A program made the position numbers and the translations under genes. Shown one piece after another: positions 46,322 to 54,257 of a stretch of 64,000 nucleotides of DNA. Under the pieces are notes generated by a model. It had not been told where the DNA came from. It searched no databases and saw nothing but the letters and a program-made list of their open reading frames with translations. The stretch is from Pseudomonadota bacterium. Lineage in GTDB: Bacteria > Pseudomonadota > Gammaproteobacteria > Pseudomonadales > Moraxellaceae. Positions within the stretch are counted from its first letter, which is position 1; each line of letters begins with the position of its first letter. The DNA lies in the NCBI GenBank assembly GCA_021851865.1, contig JAJZBU010000003.1, positions 43,505 through 107,504 on the forward strand, written 5' to 3'.

Positions 46322-48370
46322 ATGCTGCGCCGACTGTCGTTCCTTCTGCTCATCGGGTTCGCCGTTCTCGGCCTCACCCGACTCGCCACCGCCCGCGGTG
46401 AAGCGATCAACGCCGTCTGGCTGCTGACGACGGCGCTCGCCGTCTACGTCATCGCCTATCGCTACTATGGCCGCTGGATCGCTCAGCGCGTGCTCGCCTG
46501 CGATGATCAGCGGCGCACACCGGCTTATCGTCATGAGGATGGCCTCGACTATGTTCCGACCTCGCCGGGCGTGCTCTTTGGCCATCACTTTGCCGCCATC
46601 GCCGGCGCCGGCCCCCTCATCGGTCCGGTACTGGCGGCGCAGCTCGGCTATCTGCCCGGAACCTTGTGGATTCTGGCGGGCGTCGTCCTCGGTGGCGCTG
46701 TCCAGGACATGCTCATTCTCTTTTTCTCGGTGCGCCGCAACGGCCGTTCCTTAGGTGAGATCATCCATAGCGAGATCGGCCGCGGCGCCGGACTGATCGC
46801 CAGCGTCGGCATACTCGCCATCAGCGTCATCCTGCTCGCCGTCCTCGCCCTGGTCGTCGTCCAGGCTGTCGCCGCTTCACCCTGGAGCGCCTTCACCCTG
46901 GCAGCGACCGTACCGATCGCCCTGTTCATGGGGATCTATCTACGCTGGCTGCGCCCAGGCCGAGTGATCGAGGCCTCACTCCTCGGCCTCGTCCTGCTCT
47001 TTCTCGCCATCGTCGGTGGCGCCCAGGTCGCCGCCTCACCGTCGCTCGCCGCCCTGTTCACCTTGTCCGCCGGTCATCTCGCCTGGTTGCTCATGACTTA
47101 CGCCGCCATCGCTTCGATCCTGCCGGTCTGGCTGTTGCTGGCACCGCGCGACTATCTCAGCACCTTCTTGAAACTCGGCACCTTGCTCGCCCTCGCCATC
47201 GGCATCGTCTTCACCCACCCCCTCCTGCGCATGCCGGCGCTGACCCGCTTCATCGATGGTCATGGCCCGGTCTTCGCCGGCAGCGTTTTTCCCTTTCTCT
47301 TCATCACCATCGCCTGCGGCGCCATCAGCGGCTTTCATGCTCTGGTGGCCTCCGGCACGACGCCGAAGATGCTGCAGAAAGAGTCGCAGATCCTGCCCAT
47401 CGGCTACGGCGCCATGCTCTGTGAATCGGCGGTGGCGATCATGGCCATGATCGCCACCAGCATCATCGATCCCGGCGTCTATTTCGCCATGAACGCGCCC
47501 ACCGCCATCCTCGGTCACGATGTCCAGCACGCCACCAGCGTCATCAACCACTGGGGCTTCGCGCTGGCGCCCGGCCAGCTCAGTGCCCTCGCCGCACAGA
47601 TGGGCGAGCATTCGCTGCTCGCCCGCGTCGGCGGCGCCCCGACCCTGGCGGTTGGCCTGGCCAGCTTGCTCAGCGGCGTCACCGGACCCGCCTTCAGCGC
47701 GTTCTGGTATCACTTCGCCATCCTGTTCGAGGCGCTGTTCATTCTAACGACGGTCGACGCCGGCACGCGCGTCGGGCGCTTTTTGCTGCAGGATCTGCTC
47801 GGCCATCTGCATCCGGCGCTGGCGCAAACGCGTTCCTGGCCATCGAACATCTTCGCCAGCCTGCTCTTTGTCGCCGCCTGGGGCTATTTTCTGCTCGTCG
47901 GCGTGCACGACCCCCTCGGCGGCATCCACACCCTCTGGCCGCTGTTCGGCATCGCCAATCAGATGCTCGCCGGCATGGCTCTCCTCCTCGCCTGCGTCAT
48001 CCTCGTGCGTATGCGGGCGCAGGCCTACCTCTGGGTGAGCGCCCTGCCCGCCGTCTGGATTTTGCTCAGCACCCTGACCGCCGCCTATGACAAGCTCGCC
48101 TCTCGCGACCCCGGGATCGGCTTCATGGCGCACGCCCAGCGCCTGCAGATCGCCCTAGCGCAGGGCCAGCTGCTGGCACCGGCGACCTCGCTGGCGCAGA
48201 TGCGGCAGATGCTGTTCAACGATCGCCTCGACAGCCTGCTCTGCCTGGCGCTGGCGCTGCTTCTGCTCAGCATGGGTCTGTTCGCTCTTGCCGTCATGCG
48301 CCGCACTTGGCGTCTGAGCCAGGTCAGCACCGTGGAGAATGATGATGTTTCCGTCGCCATCTTGGATTGA
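46322..48370 (+). CDS. cstA: Carbon starvation protein CstA-type pyruvate transporter
   Basis: Inner-membrane permease for pyruvate or peptides, made when carbon is scarce. The 682-residue protein has more than 15 hydrophobic helices and the family signature DYVPTSPGVLFGHHFAAIAGAGPLIGPVLAAQ near 70-100, plus HALVASGTTPKMLQKESQI. It is slightly shorter than Escherichia coli CstA. ATG 46322 was chosen because GGAGG lies eight bases upstream; an earlier ATG at 46307 overlaps that site. It overlaps the YbdD-type gene by 26 bases. A two-component system lies directly upstream, as btsSR lies by btsT in some genomes. Confidence 0.92.
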   Translation: MLRRLSFLLLIGFAVLGLTRLATARGEAINAVWLLTTALAVYVIAYRYYGRWIAQRVLACDDQRRTPAYRHEDGLDYVPTSPGVLFGHHFAAIAGAGPLIGPVLAAQLGYLPGTLWILAGVVLGGAVQDMLILFFSVRRNGRSLGEIIHSEIGRGAGLIASVGILAISVILLAVLALVVVQAVAASPWSAFTLAATVPIALFMGIYLRWLRPGRVIEASLLGLVLLFLAIVGGAQVAASPSLAALFTLSAGHLAWLLMTYAAIASILPVWLLLAPRDYLSTFLKLGTLLALAIGIVFTHPLLRMPALTRFIDGHGPVFAGSVFPFLFITIACGAISGFHALVASGTTPKMLQKESQILPIGYGAMLCESAVAIMAMIATSIIDPGVYFAMNAPTAILGHDVQHATSVINHWGFALAPGQLSALAAQMGEHSLLARVGGAPTLAVGLASLLSGVTGPAFSAFWYHFAILFEALFILTTVDAGTRVGRFLLQDLLGHLHPALAQTRSWPSNIFASLLFVAAWGYFLLVGVHDPLGGIHTLWPLFGIANQMLAGMALLLACVILVRMRAQAYLWVSALPAVWILLSTLTAAYDKLASRDPGIGFMAHAQRLQIALAQGQLLAPATSLAQMRQMLFNDRLDSLLCLALALLLLSMGLFALAVMRRTWRLSQVSTVENDDVSVAILD

Positions 48371-48539
48371 GTCGTGGCAACGTTGGCTCTGCATCGTCGT
48401 CGGTCATGGCGACTATGCCGCCTACCAGCGCGCTTGGCGGCGCCATCCGCAGGCGCCGATGCTCGACCAGGCGGCTTTTTTGCGCGCCCGGCAAGAAGCC
48501 CGCTATGGCGCCGGCAAGATCAGGCGTTGCCCGTGTTGA
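48345..48539 (+). CDS. ybdD: YbdD/YjiX (DUF466) family protein
   Basis: A 64-residue cytoplasmic protein. The family pattern is clear: WLCIVVGHGDYAAYQRAWRRHPQAPMLDQAAFLRARQEARYG, matching YbdD (WPDYDNYVEHMRVNHPDQTPM... RQDARYG). It is needed for CstA-type pyruvate uptake in Escherichia coli. The ATG at 48345 follows GGAG at spacing seven; ATGs at 48339 and 48342 are too close to it. It overlaps the end of cstA by 26 bases in another frame, so the two are translationally coupled. Confidence 0.87.
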   Translation: MFPSPSWIESWQRWLCIVVGHGDYAAYQRAWRRHPQAPMLDQAAFLRARQEARYGAGKIRRCPC

Positions 48540-48542
48540 GAG

Positions 48543-48565
48543 ACCGGGCCCGCCAGGGGCCCGGT
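48543..48565. terminator. Hairpin between convergent genes, bidirectional terminator candidate
   Basis: A nine-base perfect stem ACCGGGCCC/GGGCCCGGT with a five-base loop lies between the ybdD stop and the convergent OmpA-family stop. No T run follows on the plus strand. It is well placed to end both transcripts. Confidence 0.6.
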
Positions 48566-48573
48566 GCGCCGAC

Positions 48574-49245
48574 TCAGGCCTGAGCGGGCGGATTGATGGT
48601 GATGACGACGCGACGGTTCTGCGCCCGCCCTTCCGCCGTCGCGTTGCTGGCAATCGGTGAAGCTTCACCGTAGCCGACGGCGCTGACGCGCCCTGGCGCC
48701 ACGCCACGCCCCACCAGATAAGAGGCCACCGAACTGGCACGTTGTTGCGACAGCGCCATATTACTCTCGGGGCGACCGACGTTGTCGGTGTAGCCGGCGA
48801 CAGTGATCTGGGTCTTGTCATATTCACGCAGCACCTGCGCCACCGCGTCGAGCACCGGGTAAAAACTCGCCGCCACCGCACTCTGCCCGGAAGGAAAGGA
48901 GATATTGCCGGGCATGACGAGGGTGATGATGCCGGTCTGCGGGTCCTTCTGCACCTGCACGCCGACGCCGGTCAGTTGCTGCCGCAGCTTGGCATGCTGC
49001 GCGTCCATATAAGCGCCGACACCCGCACCGGCGGCGCCGAAGGCGGCGGCGCCGATGAGAGCGCGTTTGGCGCGATCGTGGCCGCTGTTGCCGGTGGCAG
49101 CCCCGAGGACGGCACCGGCCAAGGCGCCGGCGGTCGCCCCCCAGGTGGTATCCGAGGTCTGTTTCTGACCGGTATAAGGATTGACGCTCTGGCAGCCTCC
49201 CAGGCCCAATGCCACAACGACGGTTGCAATGACAACTGCACGCAC
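48574..49245 (-). CDS. OmpA-family lipoprotein with glycine-zipper domain
   Basis: A 223-residue outer-membrane lipoprotein (lipobox LGGC, Cys18). After the signal comes a glycine-zipper segment GATAGALAGAVLGAATGNSGHD, at about 35-60, that may insert in the membrane. The C-terminal peptidoglycan-binding OmpA domain has the expected TVAGYTDNVGRPESNMALSQQRASSVASYLV and AVGYGEASPIASN. It resembles YiaD. It anchors the outer membrane to the cell wall. It is convergent with ybdD and divergent from the MFS gene. Confidence 0.87.
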   Translation of the reverse strand: MRAVVIATVVVALGLGGCQSVNPYTGQKQTSDTTWGATAGALAGAVLGAATGNSGHDRAKRALIGAAAFGAAGAGVGAYMDAQHAKLRQQLTGVGVQVQKDPQTGIITLVMPGNISFPSGQSAVAASFYPVLDAVAQVLREYDKTQITVAGYTDNVGRPESNMALSQQRASSVASYLVGRGVAPGRVSAVGYGEASPIASNATAEGRAQNRRVVITINPPAQA

Positions 49246-49352
49246 GATGGTATCCTCTCATCGATGACTGATCAGGCCTTTATATCAAATGCCTGCGCCC
49301 GCATCCAGCGCCGCATCTCGCCAGATGGTGGCGGTCAGTGTAGCATGATGAC

Positions 49353-50582
49353 ATGAACCCCTCCGCCAGCACCCGCCTCAGCTTCGCCCTGTTTCTCGTC
49401 GGCTTCGTCACCTTTGCCTTGCTCTACGACGTGCAGCCTCTGTTGCCTCTGATCACGCACAGCTATGGGCGTACAGCGCGAGCGGGGGCCTGGGTGATGT
49501 CGCTGAGCACGAGCGGTATGGCGATCAGCATCATGGCGGTCAATCTTCTGGTGACGCCGCGCTCACGCCACATCATCCTCTTCAGCGGTCTGCTCAGCGC
49601 CGCCCTGCTCAGCGTGTTCATGGCCTGGGTGCACAGCTTCAGCCTGCTGTTGGCGACGCGCGCGCTCATCGGCCTCGCCCTCGGCGCCATTCCCGTGCTG
49701 GCCATGGCCGCGCTCGGCGACAGCGTCCGTCCCGATCGCCTCGGCCGCGCCGTCGGCGTCTACGTCAGCGGCACCGCTCTCGGCGGCATGTCGGGGCGTC
49801 TCGCAGCCAGCCTGCTGGTCATGACGCACACTTGGCAGAGCAGTCTTTTTCTGCTCGGCATCGCCGGTTTGCTCTGCGCCAGCGCCGGCGCCGTGCTCTG
49901 GCCACAGCCGCCGCGGCCACTCGCCGCCACCTCGCCGCCGCTCGCCGAGCACCTGCGCATCTGGCGCGATCTGTGGCGACAGCGACTCATCCGCCATTAC
50001 GACTTGATCGCCATGCTGCTCATGGGCTGCTTCATCACCGCCTACAATGGCGTCGCCTATCATCTCCTGCACACCCCGTCAGCGGCAGCGGCGCGCCGCC
50101 TCGGCATGCTCTACAGCGTCTATCTGGTGGGTGTCGTCGCTTCGATGCTCGCCGGTCGTGCCGCCGATCGTTGGGGCGACCGCCGCGCTCTGCTGGTGGC
50201 GACGGCGATTCTCGTCGCTGGTCTGGCCATCGACCTCCTGCCCGGTCTCGGCGATTTGGTGCTCGGCATGGCCTTGGTCACCTTCGCTTTTTTCGCCGGT
50301 CACGCCGTCGCCAGCACCGCCGTTGCTCGTCTTGCCCGACCGCACGCCGCGCACGCCGCAGCGCTTTACCTCTTGTTCTATTACGGTGGCTCCAGCTCGA
50401 TCAGCGTTCTCGGCGGCGCCATCTGGGACCGTGGCGCCTGGACCTGGCTCATCCTTTTTCTCATCGTCCTCGCCCTGCTCGCCTTCGCCCTCGCCACCAC
50501 CCGCGCCGCCCCTCTTGCCGAGTCCGTCGCGCTGGCGCATGATCCTGACAGCCGAAAAACCGCAGAGCGTGCGCATGAGTGA
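49353..50582 (+). CDS. MFS transporter (YnfM-like)
   Basis: A 409-residue membrane protein with 12 predicted helices. The N-terminal half has YDVQPLLPLITHSYGRTARAGAWVMSLSTSGMAI and TRALIGLALGAIPVLAMA; the motif between helices 8 and 9 is GRAADRWGDRRALL. It resembles the YnfM group of sugar or drug exporters; its substrate is unknown. The last bases overlap the yghU start by eight, and the glutathione S-transferase gene follows, so the three are probably one operon that exports or detoxifies a compound. Confidence 0.83.
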   Translation: MNPSASTRLSFALFLVGFVTFALLYDVQPLLPLITHSYGRTARAGAWVMSLSTSGMAISIMAVNLLVTPRSRHIILFSGLLSAALLSVFMAWVHSFSLLLATRALIGLALGAIPVLAMAALGDSVRPDRLGRAVGVYVSGTALGGMSGRLAASLLVMTHTWQSSLFLLGIAGLLCASAGAVLWPQPPRPLAATSPPLAEHLRIWRDLWRQRLIRHYDLIAMLLMGCFITAYNGVAYHLLHTPSAAAARRLGMLYSVYLVGVVASMLAGRAADRWGDRRALLVATAILVAGLAIDLLPGLGDLVLGMALVTFAFFAGHAVASTAVARLARPHAAHAAALYLLFYYGGSSSISVLGGAIWDRGAWTWLILFLIVLALLAFALATTRAAPLAESVALAHDPDSRKTAERAHE

Positions 50583-51420
50583 CGATAAGACCTATCAGCC
50601 GGAGCGCATCTGGCACTGGAACCCGGATCAAAAGGGGGGCTTCGCCAACATCAACCGCCCCACCGCCGGTGCTCGCGAGTCGCGTACCTTGCCGGTGGGT
50701 GCGCACGCGCTGCAGCTCTATTCCCTGGCGACGCCGAATGGCGTCAAGGTCAGCGTCCTGCTCGAGGAGCTGCTCGAGCTCGGCCTCGCTGCCGAGTACG
50801 ACGCCTGGCCCGTCGATATCCGCAGCGGCGAACAGTTCGGCAGTGATTTCGTCACCATCAACCCCAACTCCAAGATCCCGGCCCTGCTCGATCGCAGCCT
50901 GACGCCGGCGCTGCGCCTCTTCGAGTCTGGTGCCATCCTGCTCTATCTGGCGGAGAAGTTCGCTGCCTTTCTGCCGACAACGCCGCATCAGCGCGCCGAA
51001 TGCCTGTCCTGGCTCTTCTGGCAGATGGCCAGTGCCCCTTTCCTCGGCGGCGGCTTCGGTCACTTCTACGTCTATGCGCCGACCAAGATCGAATACGCCA
51101 TCGACCGCTATGCCATGGAGAGCAAGCGCCAGCTCGACGTCCTCGACCAGCGCCTGCGCCAGTCACCCTGGCTGGCGGGAGACAGCTACAGCATCGCCGA
51201 CATCGCCGTCTGGCCGTGGTATGGCTGCCTGGTGCTCGGCGAGCTCTACGGCGCCGGCGAGTTTCTGCAGGTCCAGACCTACCCGTATGTGCGCGCCTGG
51301 GCGGAGAAGATCGCCACCCGACCGGCCGTCCAGCGTGGCCGCCGGGTGAACAAGACCTGGGGTGACGACGCCTTGCCGGAACGCCATCAAGCCGATGATT
51401 TCAAGAGGACCAACGCATGA
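50575..51420 (+). CDS. yghU: YghU-type glutathione S-transferase
   Basis: Disulfide-bond reductase of the GST superfamily in Escherichia coli, which binds two glutathiones. The 281-residue protein has the family start KTYQPERIWHWNPDQKGGFANINRP, LQLYSLATPNGVKVSVLLEEL, the thioredoxin-fold NPNSKIPALLD, and the C-terminal GGGFGHFYVYAPTKIEYAIDRYAMESKRQLDVLDQRL. It overlaps the MFS gene by eight bases and the next GST gene by four. ATG 50575 matches the normal YghU start. Confidence 0.9.
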   Translation: MSDDKTYQPERIWHWNPDQKGGFANINRPTAGARESRTLPVGAHALQLYSLATPNGVKVSVLLEELLELGLAAEYDAWPVDIRSGEQFGSDFVTINPNSKIPALLDRSLTPALRLFESGAILLYLAEKFAAFLPTTPHQRAECLSWLFWQMASAPFLGGGFGHFYVYAPTKIEYAIDRYAMESKRQLDVLDQRLRQSPWLAGDSYSIADIAVWPWYGCLVLGELYGAGEFLQVQTYPYVRAWAEKIATRPAVQRGRRVNKTWGDDALPERHQADDFKRTNA

Positions 51421-52049
51421 TGACCCTGTATGACTACGCCATGGCGCCGAATCCGCGCCGGGCGCGTATCCTTCTGGCTGAAAAAGGCGTCACCGTGCAA
51501 CGGCAGAACATCGATCTACGCACCCAGGAACAGTTCTCCGCCGCCTTTCGCCAGATCAACCCAGCCTGCACCGTCCCCGTTCTGCAGACCGAGGATGGCG
51601 AGCTTCTGCGCGACAACGCCGCCATCGCCGCCTATCTCGAGGATCGCTTTCCGCAGCCGCCCCTGCTCGGTCGCTCCGCCCTCGACAAAGCGCTGGTCGC
51701 CAGTTGGAACTGGCGCGCTGAGTTCGACGGCCTGATGGCCGTGGCCGAGGCCTTTCGCAATGGCTCACCCGCCATGGTCGATCGCGCCCTGCCCGGACCT
51801 CTCCCCTACGCCCAGATTCCGGCTCTGGCGGAACGCGGCCTGGCGCGCATCGCCGTCTTTTTCACCAGCCTCGATGAGCGTCTGCGCGACCATCCCTTCC
51901 TGGCCGGAGAACATCTCAGCGTCGCCGACATCACCGCCCTGGTCAGCGTCGATTTTGCGCGTGTCGTCGGCTGCCAGCCGGACGCCAGCCATCCGCATCT
52001 ACAGAGCTGGCGTCAACGTCTGTCAGCGCGTCCGGCCTTCGCCGCCTAG
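51417..52049 (+). CDS. Glutathione S-transferase family protein
   Basis: A 210-residue cytosolic GST. The N-terminal thioredoxin-like domain has MTLYDYAMAPNPRRARILLAEKGV and the glutathione-contact NPACTVPVLQTEDGELLRDNAAI. The C-terminal helical domain has LAGEHLSVADITALVSVDFARV. It resembles the bacterial GST class near LigE/YfcG but no class-specific residue could be fixed. Start overlaps yghU by four bases (ATGA), so two distinct glutathione enzymes are made from one transcript with an MFS exporter. Confidence 0.85.
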   Translation: MMTLYDYAMAPNPRRARILLAEKGVTVQRQNIDLRTQEQFSAAFRQINPACTVPVLQTEDGELLRDNAAIAAYLEDRFPQPPLLGRSALDKALVASWNWRAEFDGLMAVAEAFRNGSPAMVDRALPGPLPYAQIPALAERGLARIAVFFTSLDERLRDHPFLAGEHLSVADITALVSVDFARVVGCQPDASHPHLQSWRQRLSARPAFAA

Positions 52050-52089
52050 CTCATTGACCCCCTATCACCCCTCCTGTGGAGTATCGCCC

Positions 52090-52641
52090 ATGTCCCGTTC
52101 CCGCGCCGCCTTGAGCCTGCTCGCCCTGGTGACCAGTCTGGCCCAGGCCGCCCCCTTCAGCCTCAGCAGCCCGACCGTCGCCGCCAACGCCACCTTGTCG
52201 TCGCACCAAGTGTTCAAGGGTTTTGGCTGCAGCGGCGATAATGTCTCCCCCGCCCTGCAATGGCAGGGCGCGCCGGCCGGCACCGCGAGTTTTGCCGTGA
52301 CGATGTATGATCCCGACGCGCCGACCGGCAGTGGCTGGTGGCATTGGGTGGTGTTCAACCTGCCGGCGTCGACGCAGTCGCTCGCCCTCGGCGCCGGCGA
52401 TGTGCACAGCGGCCGCATGCCGGCCACCGCCATCCAGAGCCGCACCGACTTCGGTGTGCCTGGTTATGGTGGTCCCTGCCCACCGCTCGGCGACAAGCCG
52501 CATCGCTACATCTTCACCGTCTATGCGCTCAAAATCGACCACCTGCCGCTGCAGGCCGACTCGCCCGCCGCCATGGTCGGCTACTTCCTGCACCAGAACG
52601 CCCTCGGTCAAGCCAGCCTGCAGGCCTATTACGGACGTTGA
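52090..52641 (+). CDS. Secreted phosphatidylethanolamine-binding-like protein (PEBP, YbhB/YbcL type)
   Basis: A 183-residue protein with a signal peptide (about 1-20, ending LAQA). The PEBP core has FGCSGDNVSPALQWQGAPAGTASFAVTMYDPDAPTGSGWWHWVVFNLP and the C-terminal FGVPGYGGPCPPLGDKPHRYIFTVYAL. Two cysteine pairs lie close to the ligand pocket. Bacterial members such as YbcL are periplasmic and their ligands are unknown. ATG 52090 follows GGAG-like sequence at short spacing. It lies between the GST gene and the HAD gene and may be a separate transcript. Confidence 0.85.
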   Translation: MSRSRAALSLLALVTSLAQAAPFSLSSPTVAANATLSSHQVFKGFGCSGDNVSPALQWQGAPAGTASFAVTMYDPDAPTGSGWWHWVVFNLPASTQSLALGAGDVHSGRMPATAIQSRTDFGVPGYGGPCPPLGDKPHRYIFTVYALKIDHLPLQADSPAAMVGYFLHQNALGQASLQAYYGR

Positions 52642-52743
52642 TGGCATGATGCTGACGTCGCCGGACCCCTCGGGTCTGGCGCTCACCAAGGCCACGATGC
52701 GGAGACAGGACGGAGGAACATGGCCAAGTAGCACCAGATTTTT

Positions 52744-53583
52744 GTGATCGCCTATGACTTCGATGGCACCTTGGCGCCGGGCAATATGCAGGAATACGAC
52801 TTTGTTCCCGCCTTGAAGATGCAACCGCACGCCTTCTGGCGTGAGGCCAAGGAGCTGGCGCAGGCGCAGCAGGCCGACGAGATTCTCGCCTATATGCAGC
52901 TGATGATCGACAAGGCGGGGCGCGCGCGTGTCCCGGTACGACGCCAGGATTTTGCCGACTTTGGTGCCAACATCAGCTTCTTTCCCGGCGTCGAGACTTG
53001 GTTCGAGCGCATCAACGCCTATGGCCGCGAGCGTCATCTGCAGGTCCAGCACTTCATCATCTCCTCCGGTATGCGCGAGATGATCGAAGGGACGCGCATC
53101 GCCGACCAATTTGAGCGCATCTTCGCCTCCGGCTTCATGTATGACCATAACGGCGTCGCTTACTGGCCGGCGCTGGCGGTGAACTACACCACCAAAACGC
53201 AGTATTTGTTCCGCATCAACAAGGGCAGCCTCGACGTCCATGACAACAGCCAGATCAACCAGTACGTGCGCCCCGAAGAGCGCGCCGTCCCCTTCCAGCG
53301 CATGGTCTTCATCGGCGATGGCGAGACCGACATTCCGTGCATGCGCCTGGTGAAGGAGCAAGGCGGCCATTCGATCGCGGTCTACACCAAGGGCAAAAGT
53401 GGCGCCCGCCAGCAGACGCAAAAACTGCTCAGCGACGGACGCACGCATCTCGCTGCCGTCGCCGACTACAGCGCCGGCGCCGCCATCGACGTCGCGGTCA
53501 AGGCGATGATCGACAAGGTGGTGGCGGAGCGGGCGATCAGCGAGGCCGGCCTCGCTGCCCCGACTCAGCCGACGAAACGGTAG
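52744..53583 (+). CDS. HAD family phosphatase, with amber codon after the apparent start
   Basis: A phosphoserine-phosphatase-like HAD protein of 279 residues read from GTG 52744. The N-terminal motif AYDFDGTLAPGN holds Asp5 and Asp7. Motif II is IISSGMREMIEG and motif IV is VFIGDGETDIPCM. The gene seems to start at ATG 52720, after a GGAGG three bases upstream: Met-Ala-Lys, then a TAG stop, then His-Gln-Ile-Phe-Val-Ile-Ala-Tyr-Asp. That frame continues straight into the HAD domain, so the stop looks like a nonsense change or a very short leader. GTG 52744 has no ribosome site. The 3' end overlaps kdpE tail-to-tail by 19 bases. Confidence 0.75.
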   Translation: MIAYDFDGTLAPGNMQEYDFVPALKMQPHAFWREAKELAQAQQADEILAYMQLMIDKAGRARVPVRRQDFADFGANISFFPGVETWFERINAYGRERHLQVQHFIISSGMREMIEGTRIADQFERIFASGFMYDHNGVAYWPALAVNYTTKTQYLFRINKGSLDVHDNSQINQYVRPEERAVPFQRMVFIGDGETDIPCMRLVKEQGGHSIAVYTKGKSGARQQTQKLLSDGRTHLAAVADYSAGAAIDVAVKAMIDKVVAERAISEAGLAAPTQPTKR

Positions 53584-54257
53584 CCCACGCCCACTTCGGT
53601 GAGCAGATGGCGCGGCTGCGCCGGGTTTCTCTCGATCTTCTTGCGCAGATTGGCCATATGCACACGCACATAGTGGACATCCTCGCTGTGCGCCTGGCCC
53701 CAGACCCCTTTCAGCAACTGCCGGTAGGTAATGACCCGATCCGGCTGGGACACCAGAAAGGCAAGTAGCCGATACTCGATGGGCGTCAGGTGCAGCGGCT
53801 CACCGTGGCGCTCGACCATATGACGCGCCAGATCCAGGCAGATCTCGCCGAATTGCCGGCAACTGTCCCCCGCCTGCCCTTGCTGCCCCAACCGCCGGAG
53901 CTGTGCCCGCACCCTGGCCAACAGCTCCATGACGCCAAAGGGCTTGACCAGGAAATCATCGGCGCCGGCATCGAGAGCCTGCACTTTGTCGGCTTCCATG
54001 CTGCGCGCCGAGAGGACTACGATGGGACAGGTCGACCAGCCACGAAAATCGCGGATGAACTCGATGCCATCGGCATCGGGCAGTCCCAGATCCAGGACCA
54101 CCAAGTTCGGTTGCCGGGCGGCCGCTTCGATCAGCCCGCGCCGGACGGTATCGGCTTCGCTGATCTCATGCCCGGCGTCCTCCAGGGCCATGCGCACGAA
54201 ACGACGGATGTCCTTTTCGTCCTCGACGATCAATATCCGTGTTTTCGCATCCCTCAT
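53565..54257 (-). CDS. kdpE: KDP operon response regulator KdpE
   Basis: OmpR-family activator of kdpFABC. The 230-residue protein has the acidic pocket VEDEKD, phosphoacceptor Asp56 in LVVLDLGLPDADG, Lys in LVKPFG, and a winged helix with LHLTPIEYRLLAFLVSQPDRVITYRQLL and EVGVGYRFV. It overlaps kdpD by four bases, and its 3' end overlaps the convergent HAD gene by 19. Phosphorylated by KdpD when external potassium is low. Confidence 0.95.
   Translation of the reverse strand: MRDAKTRILIVEDEKDIRRFVRMALEDAGHEISEADTVRRGLIEAAARQPNLVVLDLGLPDADGIEFIRDFRGWSTCPIVVLSARSMEADKVQALDAGADDFLVKPFGVMELLARVRAQLRRLGQQGQAGDSCRQFGEICLDLARHMVERHGEPLHLTPIEYRLLAFLVSQPDRVITYRQLLKGVWGQAHSEDVHYVRVHMANLRKKIERNPAQPRHLLTEVGVGYRFVG

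Noticed and set aside
52720..52731. A three-codon leader peptide with a regulatory role before the HAD gene
   Set aside because: The frame continues directly into the HAD domain and the stop replaces a plausible residue, so a nonsense change is the simpler reading. It is kept as an alternative.
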